Assembly: GCF_023715465.1 (NCBI RefSeq)
Contig: NZ_JAMBOE010000015.1
Coordinates: 1 to 64,000 of the forward strand
Reading direction: 5' to 3'
DNA length: 64,000 bases
From: Paenibacillus macerans
Lineage (GTDB): Bacteria > Bacillota > Bacilli > Paenibacillales > Paenibacillaceae
Positions 51,827 to 60,095 of the stretch are shown piece by piece; within the stretch, counting starts at the first letter, position 1; each line of letters begins with the position of its first letter. The notes under the pieces were generated by a model. The model worked only from the letters and a program-made list of their open reading frames with translations, made no database searches and was not told the origin of the DNA. Position numbers and translations under genes: made by a program.

Positions 51827-52318
51827 TCACTTGCGGCGTTCGTAAGTCAAAAAACGGTAATCATAAGGATTCTTGTCATCACGAATCCCCTGCTGCTCAT
51901 GCACTAAATCAAAATCCTCCCAATTCAGGGACGGAAAAAACACATCCCCTTCGATGTCCTGATCGATACGGGTCACAAGCAGCTTATCGGCGATGGGGAA
52001 AAAGTGGCGAAATACGCCTGCCCCACCGATCACCATAAGCTCCTCGCCTTCCTTTTCATGACGCAGCGCCTCCTCGGTAGTATGCACGACATCGGCTCCC
52101 TCGGCCCGATAGGACAGGTCCTGCGTCAACACGACGCTATGGCGGCCCGGCAGCGGTTTGCTGCCCATCGATTCCCATGTTTTTCGGCCCATGACCATCG
52201 TTTTGCCCATCGTCTGTGCTTTAAAAAAATTCAGGTCGGCCGGCAATCGCCAGGGCAGCTGATTGTTGCGGCCGATCACTCCATTTTGGGCCATCGCCCA
52301 GATCAGCGTTATACTCAT
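51827..52318 (-). CDS. dfrA: Dihydrofolate reductase
   Basis: 163 residues. Family blocks are present: LIWAMAQNGVIGRNNQLPWRLPADL with the catalytic Asp, TMVMGRKTWESMG, LPGRHSVVLTQ and VIGGAGVFRHF (NADPH). It regenerates tetrahydrofolate used up by ThyA. The start follows GGAGGCGGG. It lies 19 bp after thyA and is co-transcribed with it. Confidence 0.93.
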   Translation of the reverse strand: MSITLIWAMAQNGVIGRNNQLPWRLPADLNFFKAQTMGKTMVMGRKTWESMGSKPLPGRHSVVLTQDLSYRAEGADVVHTTEEALRHEKEGEELMVIGGAGVFRHFFPIADKLLVTRIDQDIEGDVFFPSLNWEDFDLVHEQQGIRDDKNPYDYRFLTYERRK

Positions 52319-52337
52319 GCGCGTCCCGCCTCCTAAT

Positions 52338-53132
52338 CTATACGGCCACCGGGGCTTTGATCGCCGGATGATGCTCGTAGCCTACAAATTCGAAATCTTC
52401 ATAAACGTAGTCGAAAATCGAATCCGGCTTGCGTTTGATCACCAGCTTCGGCAGCGGGAAAGGTTCGCGCTCCAGCTGGGTTTTGACTTGCTCCACATGG
52501 TTGCTGTAAATGTGCACGTCCCCGCCGGACCAGATGAACTCGCCTACCTCCAGATCGCATTGCTGCGCGACCATATGCGTCAACAGCGAATAGCTGGCAA
52601 TATTAAAAGGCAATCCGAGGAACGTATCCACGGAGCGCATGGTCAGCATGCAGGACAGCTTTCCGTTCGCTACGTAAAACTGAAATACAAAATGGCATGG
52701 CGGCAGCTTCATCCCGTCCACCTCCGCCACATTCCAGGCGCTCACCAAATGGCGGCGCGAATCCGGGTTTTTCTTGATCGCCTCGACCACCGCTGTTATT
52801 TGGTCGATCTTCCGCCCGTCCGGCGCTTCCCAGGAACGCCATTGCGAGCCGTACACCGGACCAAGATCGCCGTTCTCGTCGGCCCATTCATCCCAGATCC
52901 TCACGCCGTTCTCCTTCAAATAAGCGATATTCGTATCACCCTTCAAAAACCACAGCAGCTCATGGACAACCGATTTCAAATGGATGCGTTTGGTCGTCAC
53001 GAGCGGAAAACCTTCGTTTAAATCAAACCGCAGCTGCCGTCCGAAAACGGAGATGGTCCCTACCCCGGTCCGGTCCTCCTTTGGCGTGCCGTTCTTTAAT
53101 ACATCTTCCAATAAGTCCAAATATTTTCGCAT
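52338..53132 (-). CDS. thyA: Thymidylate synthase ThyA
   Basis: 264 residues, the size of class I ThyA. The catalytic C146 is in LPPCHFVFQF; RRHLVSAWN binds the phosphate and SGGDVHIYSNH the folate/dUMP site. It methylates dUMP to dTMP with methylene-tetrahydrofolate. First gene of thyA-dfrA; the ATG follows GGGGTG. Confidence 0.95.
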   Translation of the reverse strand: MRKYLDLLEDVLKNGTPKEDRTGVGTISVFGRQLRFDLNEGFPLVTTKRIHLKSVVHELLWFLKGDTNIAYLKENGVRIWDEWADENGDLGPVYGSQWRSWEAPDGRKIDQITAVVEAIKKNPDSRRHLVSAWNVAEVDGMKLPPCHFVFQFYVANGKLSCMLTMRSVDTFLGLPFNIASYSLLTHMVAQQCDLEVGEFIWSGGDVHIYSNHVEQVKTQLEREPFPLPKLVIKRKPDSIFDYVYEDFEFVGYEHHPAIKAPVAV

Positions 53133-53249
53133 CTATAACACACCCCGTAACCAATGATTTGATCTTTCCTATTATAGCAGACTTCGCCGCTCAAGAAAGC
53201 AAATTCAGTTTACAAGGGTGCGGCAGGTTTTAAGGCTTGATGGCTTCCC

Positions 53250-54881
53250 CTAACGCTGGCGGCCCCGTTCTTCCGGATCCGTAAGTTCCAGCAAAAAGGG
53301 CTTTAAATCAACGGTCCGCAAGTGCTCCGGTCGCTTATCCGTCCCGCAAATGATCAGCGGCACCAGCGAGGTCGCCTGATCAAGCCCGCCGTGAGCTCCG
53401 CCGCCGGGATGCGTCGGCGAACCGGCTTCCGTCAGCTCATAACCCGGTTTCGCGGTAACGACCAGAAACCGGCCCTGATGCGAGTTCAGGGCGCCTTGCA
53501 GCCGCCTTAGCGCATCGGGATATTTTCCAAAGGTAATCCGCGAATTCCCGGAGCCTGAGTCCACAAGTTTCAAATCGAGGACTTCCCCGTCGCCCTCTAC
53601 GGTCCACGTTTGTCCGTAAGGATCTATCAGCTCTCCTCCCTGCCGGAATTCCAGCGTTTTTGCCGAACCACCCTGATAAACAACTGTCCGGCCGCTTTCT
53701 TCCCAGGCTACCGTATCAATCCGCTTGTCCGACCTTAAGATATCGGCGATCCCCCTTAAAGCCGTCTCCGGCTTTAAATTGTACACATAAGCCATCATAT
53801 CGTTGACGCCTAAAACAACCTCGGTTGACGGCGCTACGGTTTCGCCCGCGGGCAGCACTTCGAAGCGGTTCAGCAGCTTGGGCAGATCTATTGCTGCGGC
53901 TTGATCCTTCGGCAGCACCTGGTCCATCCCGTTGTCTCCGGCTATGATAATTACCGCTTCATTGAGCGCTTGCTCGAAGCTGCCGAAAGCCTTCAGCATA
54001 GATCGCAGTTCGCGGTCCGTATCCCTAATCCCACTTAGGTCCGCCGGGCCGTGTTTATGCACTTTTCCATCGAGCTCAGGCAAATAAACGTACAAAAAAT
54101 CGGGAAGCTGCTTCGTCCGGATCAAATATTTGACGGTTTCGACGGTGTAACGGTCGTTAAAGCCCATCAGGTTTGCCGGTCCATCGGGTAAAGTGAGCTG
54201 TCCTGCCAACGGGTTTGACAAAGTTCCAAACGTGAAAAAATCCGGTCCCTTAACCGTTATTTCCTGGGGCAAGGAGGTGATCGCAGAAACGGGATCCGGC
54301 AGCGTTAAGCGGTGCTCCGCAAGACCGCGGTAAATCAAGCCGTTTACCGAACCGGTGGTCACGCCCCGCCGCTGCAGCTCCTCATAAATCGTCGGCAGCG
54401 AGGGATTCAAATCCTGCCCGTTCATATTAACCAGCGCGTCGCTCAGCACCTGCCTCGTCCCCCGCCGCAGCACCTCAAACGGCCCAGAGCCGTAGCCGAT
54501 CACTTTTTCGCCGCCTTGCGGATACCAGGTTAATCCGGGCAAGTGATGTCTGTCGGGGTAGTTTCCGGTTAGCAAGGAGCTGTCTATGCTTACGGACATC
54601 GTAGGAAAAGAGCTGACCATATCTTTGAAATACTGCCCGTGTTCAATGAAATAGCGAAAGGTCGGAAGCTCGTTTTCCCGGATTCCACGGTCAATCGCCT
54701 GTGCCATCAAAGAATCGACCATAATGAAAATGATCTTTTTTGGAGTGGTTTGCTGCTCCCCGGCAGTTTGGAAGCGATGCAAATCTTGCTCTTTCGGGCC
54801 TCCCTGCTTTTGGCAGCTTATCATTAACAAGCAAACGCCAGTGACAGTCAACAAACGTTTCAGGTGTGCGCGCAGCAGCAT
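53250..54881 (-). CDS. Alkaline-phosphatase-superfamily lipoprotein, phosphodiesterase-like
   Basis: 543 residues. Lipobox LMISC (C23). The fold is that of type I phosphodiesterases/nucleotide pyrophosphatases: metal D56 (IMVDSLM), nucleophile T94 (SSFPTMSVS), PELDGKVHKHGP (D271 and a following His) and THPGGGAHGG near the C-terminus. The usual metal pair DH reads DN (D316, N317 in AGDNGMDQ), which may weaken the second metal site. The substrate is unknown. No strong ribosome site is seen before the chosen ATG. Confidence 0.78.
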   Translation of the reverse strand: MLLRAHLKRLLTVTGVCLLMISCQKQGGPKEQDLHRFQTAGEQQTTPKKIIFIMVDSLMAQAIDRGIRENELPTFRYFIEHGQYFKDMVSSFPTMSVSIDSSLLTGNYPDRHHLPGLTWYPQGGEKVIGYGSGPFEVLRRGTRQVLSDALVNMNGQDLNPSLPTIYEELQRRGVTTGSVNGLIYRGLAEHRLTLPDPVSAITSLPQEITVKGPDFFTFGTLSNPLAGQLTLPDGPANLMGFNDRYTVETVKYLIRTKQLPDFLYVYLPELDGKVHKHGPADLSGIRDTDRELRSMLKAFGSFEQALNEAVIIIAGDNGMDQVLPKDQAAAIDLPKLLNRFEVLPAGETVAPSTEVVLGVNDMMAYVYNLKPETALRGIADILRSDKRIDTVAWEESGRTVVYQGGSAKTLEFRQGGELIDPYGQTWTVEGDGEVLDLKLVDSGSGNSRITFGKYPDALRRLQGALNSHQGRFLVVTAKPGYELTEAGSPTHPGGGAHGGLDQATSLVPLIICGTDKRPEHLRTVDLKPFLLELTDPEERGRQR

Positions 54882-55022
54882 ATTATGTACACCAGCCTTC
54901 CCTGTTTAGGGTTAGTATGTCACCTCTATCCGAGTCGATTCCAAATCGGCCTCAATCTGACTGATGTAAGTGCCGTCTCATCCAATAGCACTAATTCAGG
55001 AACACCAGTTCGCAAAAAGAGG

Positions 55023-55051
55023 TTGACATTCTTGGCCTGGAAGGTTATAGT
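55023..55051 (+). promoter_or_regulatory. Consensus sigma-A promoter
   Basis: TTGACA (55023-55028) and TATAGT (55046-55051) with a 17-bp spacer, one of the best matches in the window. The expected start is near 55058. Confidence 0.75.
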
Positions 55052-55057
55052 AAATAC

Positions 55058-55134
55058 ACCAAATCAAATTAGGTTTCGCGAGTGAAGCACCTCGCAAGAC
55101 AGGCAATTGCTGCCTTTCTTGGAGGTGCTTTTTT
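55058..55134 (+). ncRNA. Candidate ~77-nt RNA or attenuated leader
   Basis: From the promoter start to a strong terminator (AAGCACCTC/GAGGTGCTT with inner AGGCA/TGCCT, then TTTTTT at 55129-55134). It carries no convincing frame. It may be a small RNA or a leader whose terminator limits expression of the coiled-coil gene 42 bp further on. No known riboswitch class was recognised. The rest of 54882-55022 shows nothing. Confidence 0.45.
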
Positions 55135-55176
55135 GCGTGCCTGGGGATGATTAAAATGTTAAGGAGCTGATGAGGT

Positions 55177-55950
55177 ATGAAAATGCGGAAACAAATGCTT
55201 AACCTGCTGCTTGTGATCATGATCCTGCCCTTTATTTTATTGGGGAATGTGCAGGTTCAAGCAGCCGATTCCTGGGATGCGGCCTGGTCCGGCATCGATG
55301 CGGTTTATGACGGACTCACCGCGGTGCAGGCCGTCGTTAAGCAGGAAAGTGCGTCGATCACCGTGCTTCGCAAGAAAAATAACGCAGACTTGAAAGCGGT
55401 GAACGACAAAGTGAAAGCGATCGACAAAACGCTGATCAGCCGCTTGGCCGCCGAAGCCGAATCGGTCCAGCGCAAACACGCTTCGTTGCTCGAGCAGTAT
55501 TCCAATCTCGGCAAGCAGATTACCGCCGCAGGCAAAGCCAAAAATACGAAAAGCGCCGATTTGCTTAAATTAAAACGCAACAAAATTAAGCCAGCGGTCA
55601 CGTCGGCCAAAGCGGAAATCAAAGCCAAAAAAGACGCGCTGACGGCCGCCAAAAAAGCGGCCAGCGCCAAAGCCAAAACCGTGAAAGAGGCGTTGGCCCC
55701 GGTGCAAACGATAAAGAAACAGGTTACTGCGGAAAACAAAACGATTGCCGCGGCAAAAAAGTCGGTTACGGCCGCAAACAAACGCTATAAGGCAAGCGTT
55801 AAGCTTGGCGACGCGATCGGGGCTGTATGCGGCCTGAAGGAGGCCTATGATCAGACGAACAAAATTCACGTCTCCCAGCAAAAAATATACGAATGGGAGA
55901 AGAAAATCTCGCAAACAATCAGCTCCGCCGCCGCCAAGCTGCCGAAGTAG
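55177..55950 (+). CDS. Secreted Lys/Ala-rich coiled-coil protein
   Basis: 257 residues. Signal peptide (about 1-29, cleaved near VQAAD). The mature part is almost all helix, with long Lys/Ala/Glu heptad-like stretches (about 60-215, for example AEIKAKKDALTAAKKAASAK), a probable extended coiled coil. One cysteine lies near the C-terminus. The high Lys content suggests binding to anionic wall polymers or nucleic acid; the function is unknown. The ATG follows GATGAGG. Preceded by an unusual promoter and terminator. Confidence 0.75.
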   Translation: MKMRKQMLNLLLVIMILPFILLGNVQVQAADSWDAAWSGIDAVYDGLTAVQAVVKQESASITVLRKKNNADLKAVNDKVKAIDKTLISRLAAEAESVQRKHASLLEQYSNLGKQITAAGKAKNTKSADLLKLKRNKIKPAVTSAKAEIKAKKDALTAAKKAASAKAKTVKEALAPVQTIKKQVTAENKTIAAAKKSVTAANKRYKASVKLGDAIGAVCGLKEAYDQTNKIHVSQQKIYEWEKKISQTISSAAAKLPK

Positions 55951-55965
55951 GAAGTGGAACTGAGG

Positions 55966-56041
55966 CCGCCGATTTTATGACAAAGACGACTAATTGTTAG
56001 CAGGATCGCACGCCATAGTCGTCTTTTTCTCAAATCGGCGG
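55966..56041 (+). terminator. Terminator with long outer stem
   Basis: Inner stem AAAGACGACTA/TAGTCGTCTTT followed by T-rich sequence; an outer stem CCGCCGATTT/AAATCGGCGG (55966-55975 and 56032-56041) encloses it. It ends the coiled-coil gene. Confidence 0.8.
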
Positions 56042-56151
56042 ACTTGGATATTATTTGGGCAAAGCGGATCAATCGGGCATTAATTTGTTTGTTTGAGGTA
56101 TAATCGAAACATCGAAGTCTTCTATTTCACTGCCCGAAGGAGTGAGTTCCC

Positions 56152-56970
56152 ATGACCAGCCAGATTCGTCAAAATAACGTGGATCGTTTCAACGGATTCG
56201 GAACGCTTTATGATCAGAGCCGCCCGCAAGCCCCGGAAGAAGTGGCCAAAATCTTAACGATGTATTTGGGCCGAGCGCCAGAGTACGTTGCGGATGTAGG
56301 ATGCGGAACCGGCCTCTCCACCATGATTTGGCTGGAGCATGCCAAGCAGGTCATCGGTATCGAGCCAAACGACGACATGCGCGAGGTCGCTTTAAGCCGT
56401 CTGCGGGAACTAGGCTCCCCGGAAAAGCTGACGTTTGCCCGAGGCCTCTCCGACCAGCTCCCGCTCGATTCGGCTTCCGTCGATATCGTCACCTGCTCGC
56501 AATCCTTTCATTGGATGGATCCCCAGCCAACGCTGCGGGAATTCGCCCGCGTGCTGCGCCCCGGCGGCGTGTTCGCCTCCTATGATTGCGATTGGCCGCC
56601 GGTCATTGGCCCCGAGCTTGAGCAGGCGTACCAGCGGCTCATCGAATTTGCCGACCAGCGGGCCGGCGAGCTGGCCGAAAGCGACAAACAAGCTTACAAA
56701 TGGCCTAAAGACAAGCATTTGCAGCAAATCCGCGAGAGCGGATGGTTCCGTTTTTCCAGAGAGATCGTGTTCCACCATTGGGAAAGCTGCGATGCCGGCC
56801 GGTATACGAATCTGGCTTTCAGCCAAGGCGGACTGCAAACGGCTTTGAAATTAGGAGCTGGCGAGGTTGCAGCCGCTGCAGCGAAGTTCCGCGACCAAGT
56901 CATTCAAGCATTCGGCGGCGAAACCCGCGAAATTCTGTTCAGCTACCGAATGCGGCTTGGTGTGAAATAA
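56152..56970 (+). CDS. Class I SAM-dependent methyltransferase
   Basis: 272 residues. Motif I is VADVGCGTGLSTMIWL, then VIGIEPNDDM (ribose acid), SVDIVTCSQSFHWMDPQP (motif IV region) and RVLRPGGVFASYD. It resembles UbiE/COQ5-like small-molecule methyltransferases. The substrate is unknown. The start follows GAAGGAG. No operon partner. Confidence 0.85.
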   Translation: MTSQIRQNNVDRFNGFGTLYDQSRPQAPEEVAKILTMYLGRAPEYVADVGCGTGLSTMIWLEHAKQVIGIEPNDDMREVALSRLRELGSPEKLTFARGLSDQLPLDSASVDIVTCSQSFHWMDPQPTLREFARVLRPGGVFASYDCDWPPVIGPELEQAYQRLIEFADQRAGELAESDKQAYKWPKDKHLQQIRESGWFRFSREIVFHHWESCDAGRYTNLAFSQGGLQTALKLGAGEVAAAAAKFRDQVIQAFGGETREILFSYRMRLGVK

Positions 56971-57007
56971 TTGACTTTCGCCTCTTTCTAACCTGTGAAT
57001 GCTGCTC

Positions 57008-57140
57008 TAACGGACTCCAGCGACGTTATTTGCCCATTTCCCGGCTATTTCCCGGCCTAACGGACTCAAATGACGTTATTTCGCTCTAAACTAGCTCACT
57101 CTGGCCGATTCGAGCAAAATAGCGTCATCTCAGTCCGTTA
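57008..57140. repeat. TAACGGACT palindromic modules of repeat R1
   Basis: The motif TAACGGACTnnnnTGACGnTATTT occurs at 57008-57032 and 57058-57081, and inverted at 57117-57140, so the last two can form a ~24-bp hairpin. The third merges into repeat R1 copy 2. The 56971-57260 gap holds only these. Confidence 0.65.
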
Positions 57141-57197
57141 CATTTTGCAAACCTTCGTTTTTCCGCCGCAAATAGAGCCTCTGGTGTCCTTTAGCCT
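57103..57197. repeat. Dispersed intergenic repeat R1, copy 2
   Basis: 95 bp homologous to 134-225, with an identical 32-bp core (57134-57165). Extends the palindromic modules described alongside. Confidence 0.8.
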
Positions 57198-57260
57198 CTA
57201 CAACCTTCTTTTCCTCCCTTCTCAACCTGTCTCATCGGCCTCCACACCGCGAAAATGCAC

Positions 57261-57291
57261 AAAAAAAGCAAGGCCAAAACTTCGGCCTTGC
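57261..57291 (-). terminator. Terminator of the pdh operon
   Basis: GCAAGGCC/GGCCTTGC stem with an eight-base loop, followed on the minus strand by TTTTTTT. Confidence 0.85.
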
Positions 57292-57357
57292 CAAAATATG
57301 CTTAGGAGAACACTTCCTCTGAGGAGGAGTGGAAATCAATTGCCGTGAACGCGTAAA

Positions 57358-58773
57358 TTAGCGTGCGATGACGTGGATCGGATGGCCTTCCACAAGCTCA
57401 GCGGTTTCCATCACGATTTCACCCAGCGTCGGGTGAGCGTGGATCGTCAGCGAGATATCTTCCAGCGTTGCGCCCATTTCGATCGCTAGGCCCAGCTCGG
57501 CGATCAGGTTGGAAGCTTCGATACCGACGATTTGTGCACCGAGAACAACGTTGTTTTCTTCGTTGGCAACGATTTTGATGAAACCGTCAGGCTGATTCAG
57601 CGAAGTTGCGCGGCCATTGCCCGCAAACGGGAATTTACCGGCTTTCACTTTGAAGCCCTTTTCCTTGGCTTCTTTTTCGGTGTAACCTACGCTCGAGCAT
57701 TCCGGATCGGTGAAAACAACCGCAGGAATCGCCTTGTAGTCGACAACGGAAGGCAGTCCGGAAATCGCTTCGGCCGCTACCTTACCTTCGTAGGAAGCCT
57801 TATGCGCAAGCGCAGGGCCCGCTACGATATCGCCGATCGCGAAAATTTTCGGATTGCTGGTGCGGCCTTGATGGTCGACTTTGACCAGACCGCGGTCGGT
57901 CAATTCCACGCCGGCCAGATCCAGGCCGAGATCTCCGTCCGTGTTAGGACGGCGGCCCACCGTTACCAGCAGGTAGTCGGCGGTGATTTCTTTGCTTTCG
58001 CCGTTCACGGAGTATTTCACCGTTACGTTCTTATCGGTTTGCTCCGCGCTTTCGGCTTTCGCGTTCGTTACGATATCGATGCCGGTTTTGGCCATGCTCT
58101 TGGCCACAAGACGAGTCATGTCCTTGTCAAAGCCAGGCAGCACGCTGTCCATGCCTTCAATAATCGTCACTTTCGTGCCGAATTTGGAGAACATTTGACC
58201 GAGCTCTGCACCGATATATCCGCCGCCGATAACGATCAGGCTGCCCGGAATTTCTTGCAGCTCAAGAGCTTCCGTGGAGGACAAAATACGTCCGCCAAAC
58301 GGGAACGGCTTCAGCTCAATCGGACGGGAGCCGGTCGCCAGGATGCAGTTTTTGAAACGGTAACGCGGGGATTCGTGTTCGTTGAAGCAGCGGGCTTCGC
58401 TGTCATTGATGAACATAACCTCGCCGCTGAACACTTCCACTTTGTTGCCTTTCAAAAGACCCGATACGCCTTGGGTCATTTTTTTAACAACACCGCTTTT
58501 GAATTCTTGCGTTTTCTTAAAATCCACTTTAACGTTTTCCGCCGTAATCCCGAAAGCATCGGCATGTTGTGCGGATTCGTATTGGTGCGCCGCCGAAATC
58601 AGCGCTTTGGACGGAATACAGCCGCGGTTCAAGCAGACACCGCCAAGCTCGGATTTGTCCACAATCAACACTTTTTGCCCCAGCTGGGCAGCGCGAATCG
58701 CTGCCACGTATCCGCCTGGGCCTGCACCGACTACCAGTGTGTCAATATCAATAGATGCGTCTCCTACTACCAT
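57358..58773 (-). CDS. pdhD: Dihydrolipoyl dehydrogenase (E3)
   Basis: 471 residues. FAD motif LVVGAGPGGYVAAIRA, redox disulfide C47/C52 (GGVCLNRGCIPSK), NAD motif VIGGGYIGAELG and the C-terminal His-Glu pair in HAHPTLGE. It reoxidises lipoamide of the pyruvate dehydrogenase complex. Last of pdhA-pdhB-pdhC-pdhD, six bp after pdhC. Confidence 0.95.
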   Translation of the reverse strand: MVVGDASIDIDTLVVGAGPGGYVAAIRAAQLGQKVLIVDKSELGGVCLNRGCIPSKALISAAHQYESAQHADAFGITAENVKVDFKKTQEFKSGVVKKMTQGVSGLLKGNKVEVFSGEVMFINDSEARCFNEHESPRYRFKNCILATGSRPIELKPFPFGGRILSSTEALELQEIPGSLIVIGGGYIGAELGQMFSKFGTKVTIIEGMDSVLPGFDKDMTRLVAKSMAKTGIDIVTNAKAESAEQTDKNVTVKYSVNGESKEITADYLLVTVGRRPNTDGDLGLDLAGVELTDRGLVKVDHQGRTSNPKIFAIGDIVAGPALAHKASYEGKVAAEAISGLPSVVDYKAIPAVVFTDPECSSVGYTEKEAKEKGFKVKAGKFPFAGNGRATSLNQPDGFIKIVANEENNVVLGAQIVGIEASNLIAELGLAIEMGATLEDISLTIHAHPTLGEIVMETAELVEGHPIHVIAR

Positions 58774-58779
58774 GTGATA

Positions 58780-60069
58780 TTACACCTCCATAACAAGCAG
58801 CTCAGGGTTGGCGAGCAGTTGTTTAATATAGTTCATCGCGTTTTGAGCCGTTGCGCCGTCGATCAAACGGTGGTCGAAGCTGAGCGACAAGGCCATAACC
58901 GGAGCGACAACGATTTCGCCGTCTCTAACGGCCGGTTTTTGGCTGATCCGGCCAGTGCCCAGGATGGCGACTTCCGGATAGTTGATGATCGGCGTAAAGA
59001 ACATACCGCCTGCGGAACCGATGTTCGAGATCGAAATCGTGCTGCCTTTCATTTCGTTCGCGGACAGCTTGCCTTCGCGGCCGCGCAGCGCCAAATCGGA
59101 AATCGCTTCGGCGATCATCCAGATGCTCTTGCGGTCGGCAGCTTTCACCACCGGCACGATCAAGCCGTTGTCGGTGTCGGTGGCGATCCCGATGTCATAG
59201 TGTTTCTTGTAAACAATCTCATTGTTTACGTCATCGATGGACGCGTTGAGTGCCGGATATTTGCGGACCGCGGCCACAAGCGCCTTAACGATGAACGGCA
59301 GGTAAGTCACCTTGATGCCTTTCTTCTCGGCAACAGGTTTCATGCGGGTGCGGAAGGCCACCAGCTCCGTAACGTCCACTTCGTCCATGATCGTAACGTG
59401 CGGCGCGGTATAAGCAGATTTAACCATCGCGTTGGAAATAGCTTTACGGATACCTTTGAACGGTACGCGTTCTTCTTCGTCGGCCACTGCGATCGGGGTA
59501 GGTGCCGAAGCCGCTGGAGCCGCTGCTGCTGCATCGCTTGCCGCAGGCGCCGCCGAAGCTGCCGCAGGTGCACCGCCGTTCTTGAACGCATCAACGTCTT
59601 CACGCGTGACTTTGCCGGCTTTGCCCGTACCCGGTACTTGCGTGATGTCGATGCCCAGCTCGCGGGCGTGTTTGCGCACGCTTGGCGTAGCCAATACTTC
59701 GCGGTTCGGCGCTGCCGGAGCTGCCGCCGGAGCCGCTGCACCTGCTGCCGGTGCGGTTTCAGCTTGAGCCGGAGCCGCCGCTTCCGGTTCGTCATGCGCT
59801 GGAGCGTCCGCTTGCTCCGGAATGTCGCCTTCCGCGTCGATCACGGCGACGACTTGGCCTACGCGGAACACGGCGCCGTCGGTGCCGAACACTTCCTGTA
59901 CCGTACCGTTTACCGGGCAAGGTACTTCCACAACGGCTTTGTCGTTTTGCACTTCCATAATGATATCTTCGTCCGTTACTTTGTCGCCCGGTTTGATGTG
60001 CATTTTAATAATTTCGCCTTCATGCAAACCTTCCCCAAGCTCAGGGAAACGATATTCAAATTTAGCCAC
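58780..60069 (-). CDS. pdhC: Dihydrolipoamide acetyltransferase (E2)
   Basis: 429 residues. One lipoyl domain with the lipoylated K44 (VQNDKAVVEV), an Ala/Pro linker, a peripheral-subunit-binding domain (about 125-160, ATPSVRKHARELGIDI), a second Ala/Pro linker, and the catalytic acetyltransferase domain ending with SLSFDHRLIDGATA. It forms the core of the complex. The start is a GTG after GGAGGTC. Confidence 0.95.
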   Translation of the reverse strand: MAKFEYRFPELGEGLHEGEIIKMHIKPGDKVTDEDIIMEVQNDKAVVEVPCPVNGTVQEVFGTDGAVFRVGQVVAVIDAEGDIPEQADAPAHDEPEAAAPAQAETAPAAGAAAPAAAPAAPNREVLATPSVRKHARELGIDITQVPGTGKAGKVTREDVDAFKNGGAPAAASAAPAASDAAAAAPAASAPTPIAVADEEERVPFKGIRKAISNAMVKSAYTAPHVTIMDEVDVTELVAFRTRMKPVAEKKGIKVTYLPFIVKALVAAVRKYPALNASIDDVNNEIVYKKHYDIGIATDTDNGLIVPVVKAADRKSIWMIAEAISDLALRGREGKLSANEMKGSTISISNIGSAGGMFFTPIINYPEVAILGTGRISQKPAVRDGEIVVAPVMALSLSFDHRLIDGATAQNAMNYIKQLLANPELLVMEV

Positions 60070-60095
60070 CGTAAATGACCTCCTATTTCGTCGAA

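Noticed and set aside
57532..60078. 848-residue open frame on the plus strand
   Set aside because: It is antisense to pdhC and pdhD, which have clear family motifs; its Arg/His/Phe-rich composition is typical of a mirror frame in GC-rich DNA.
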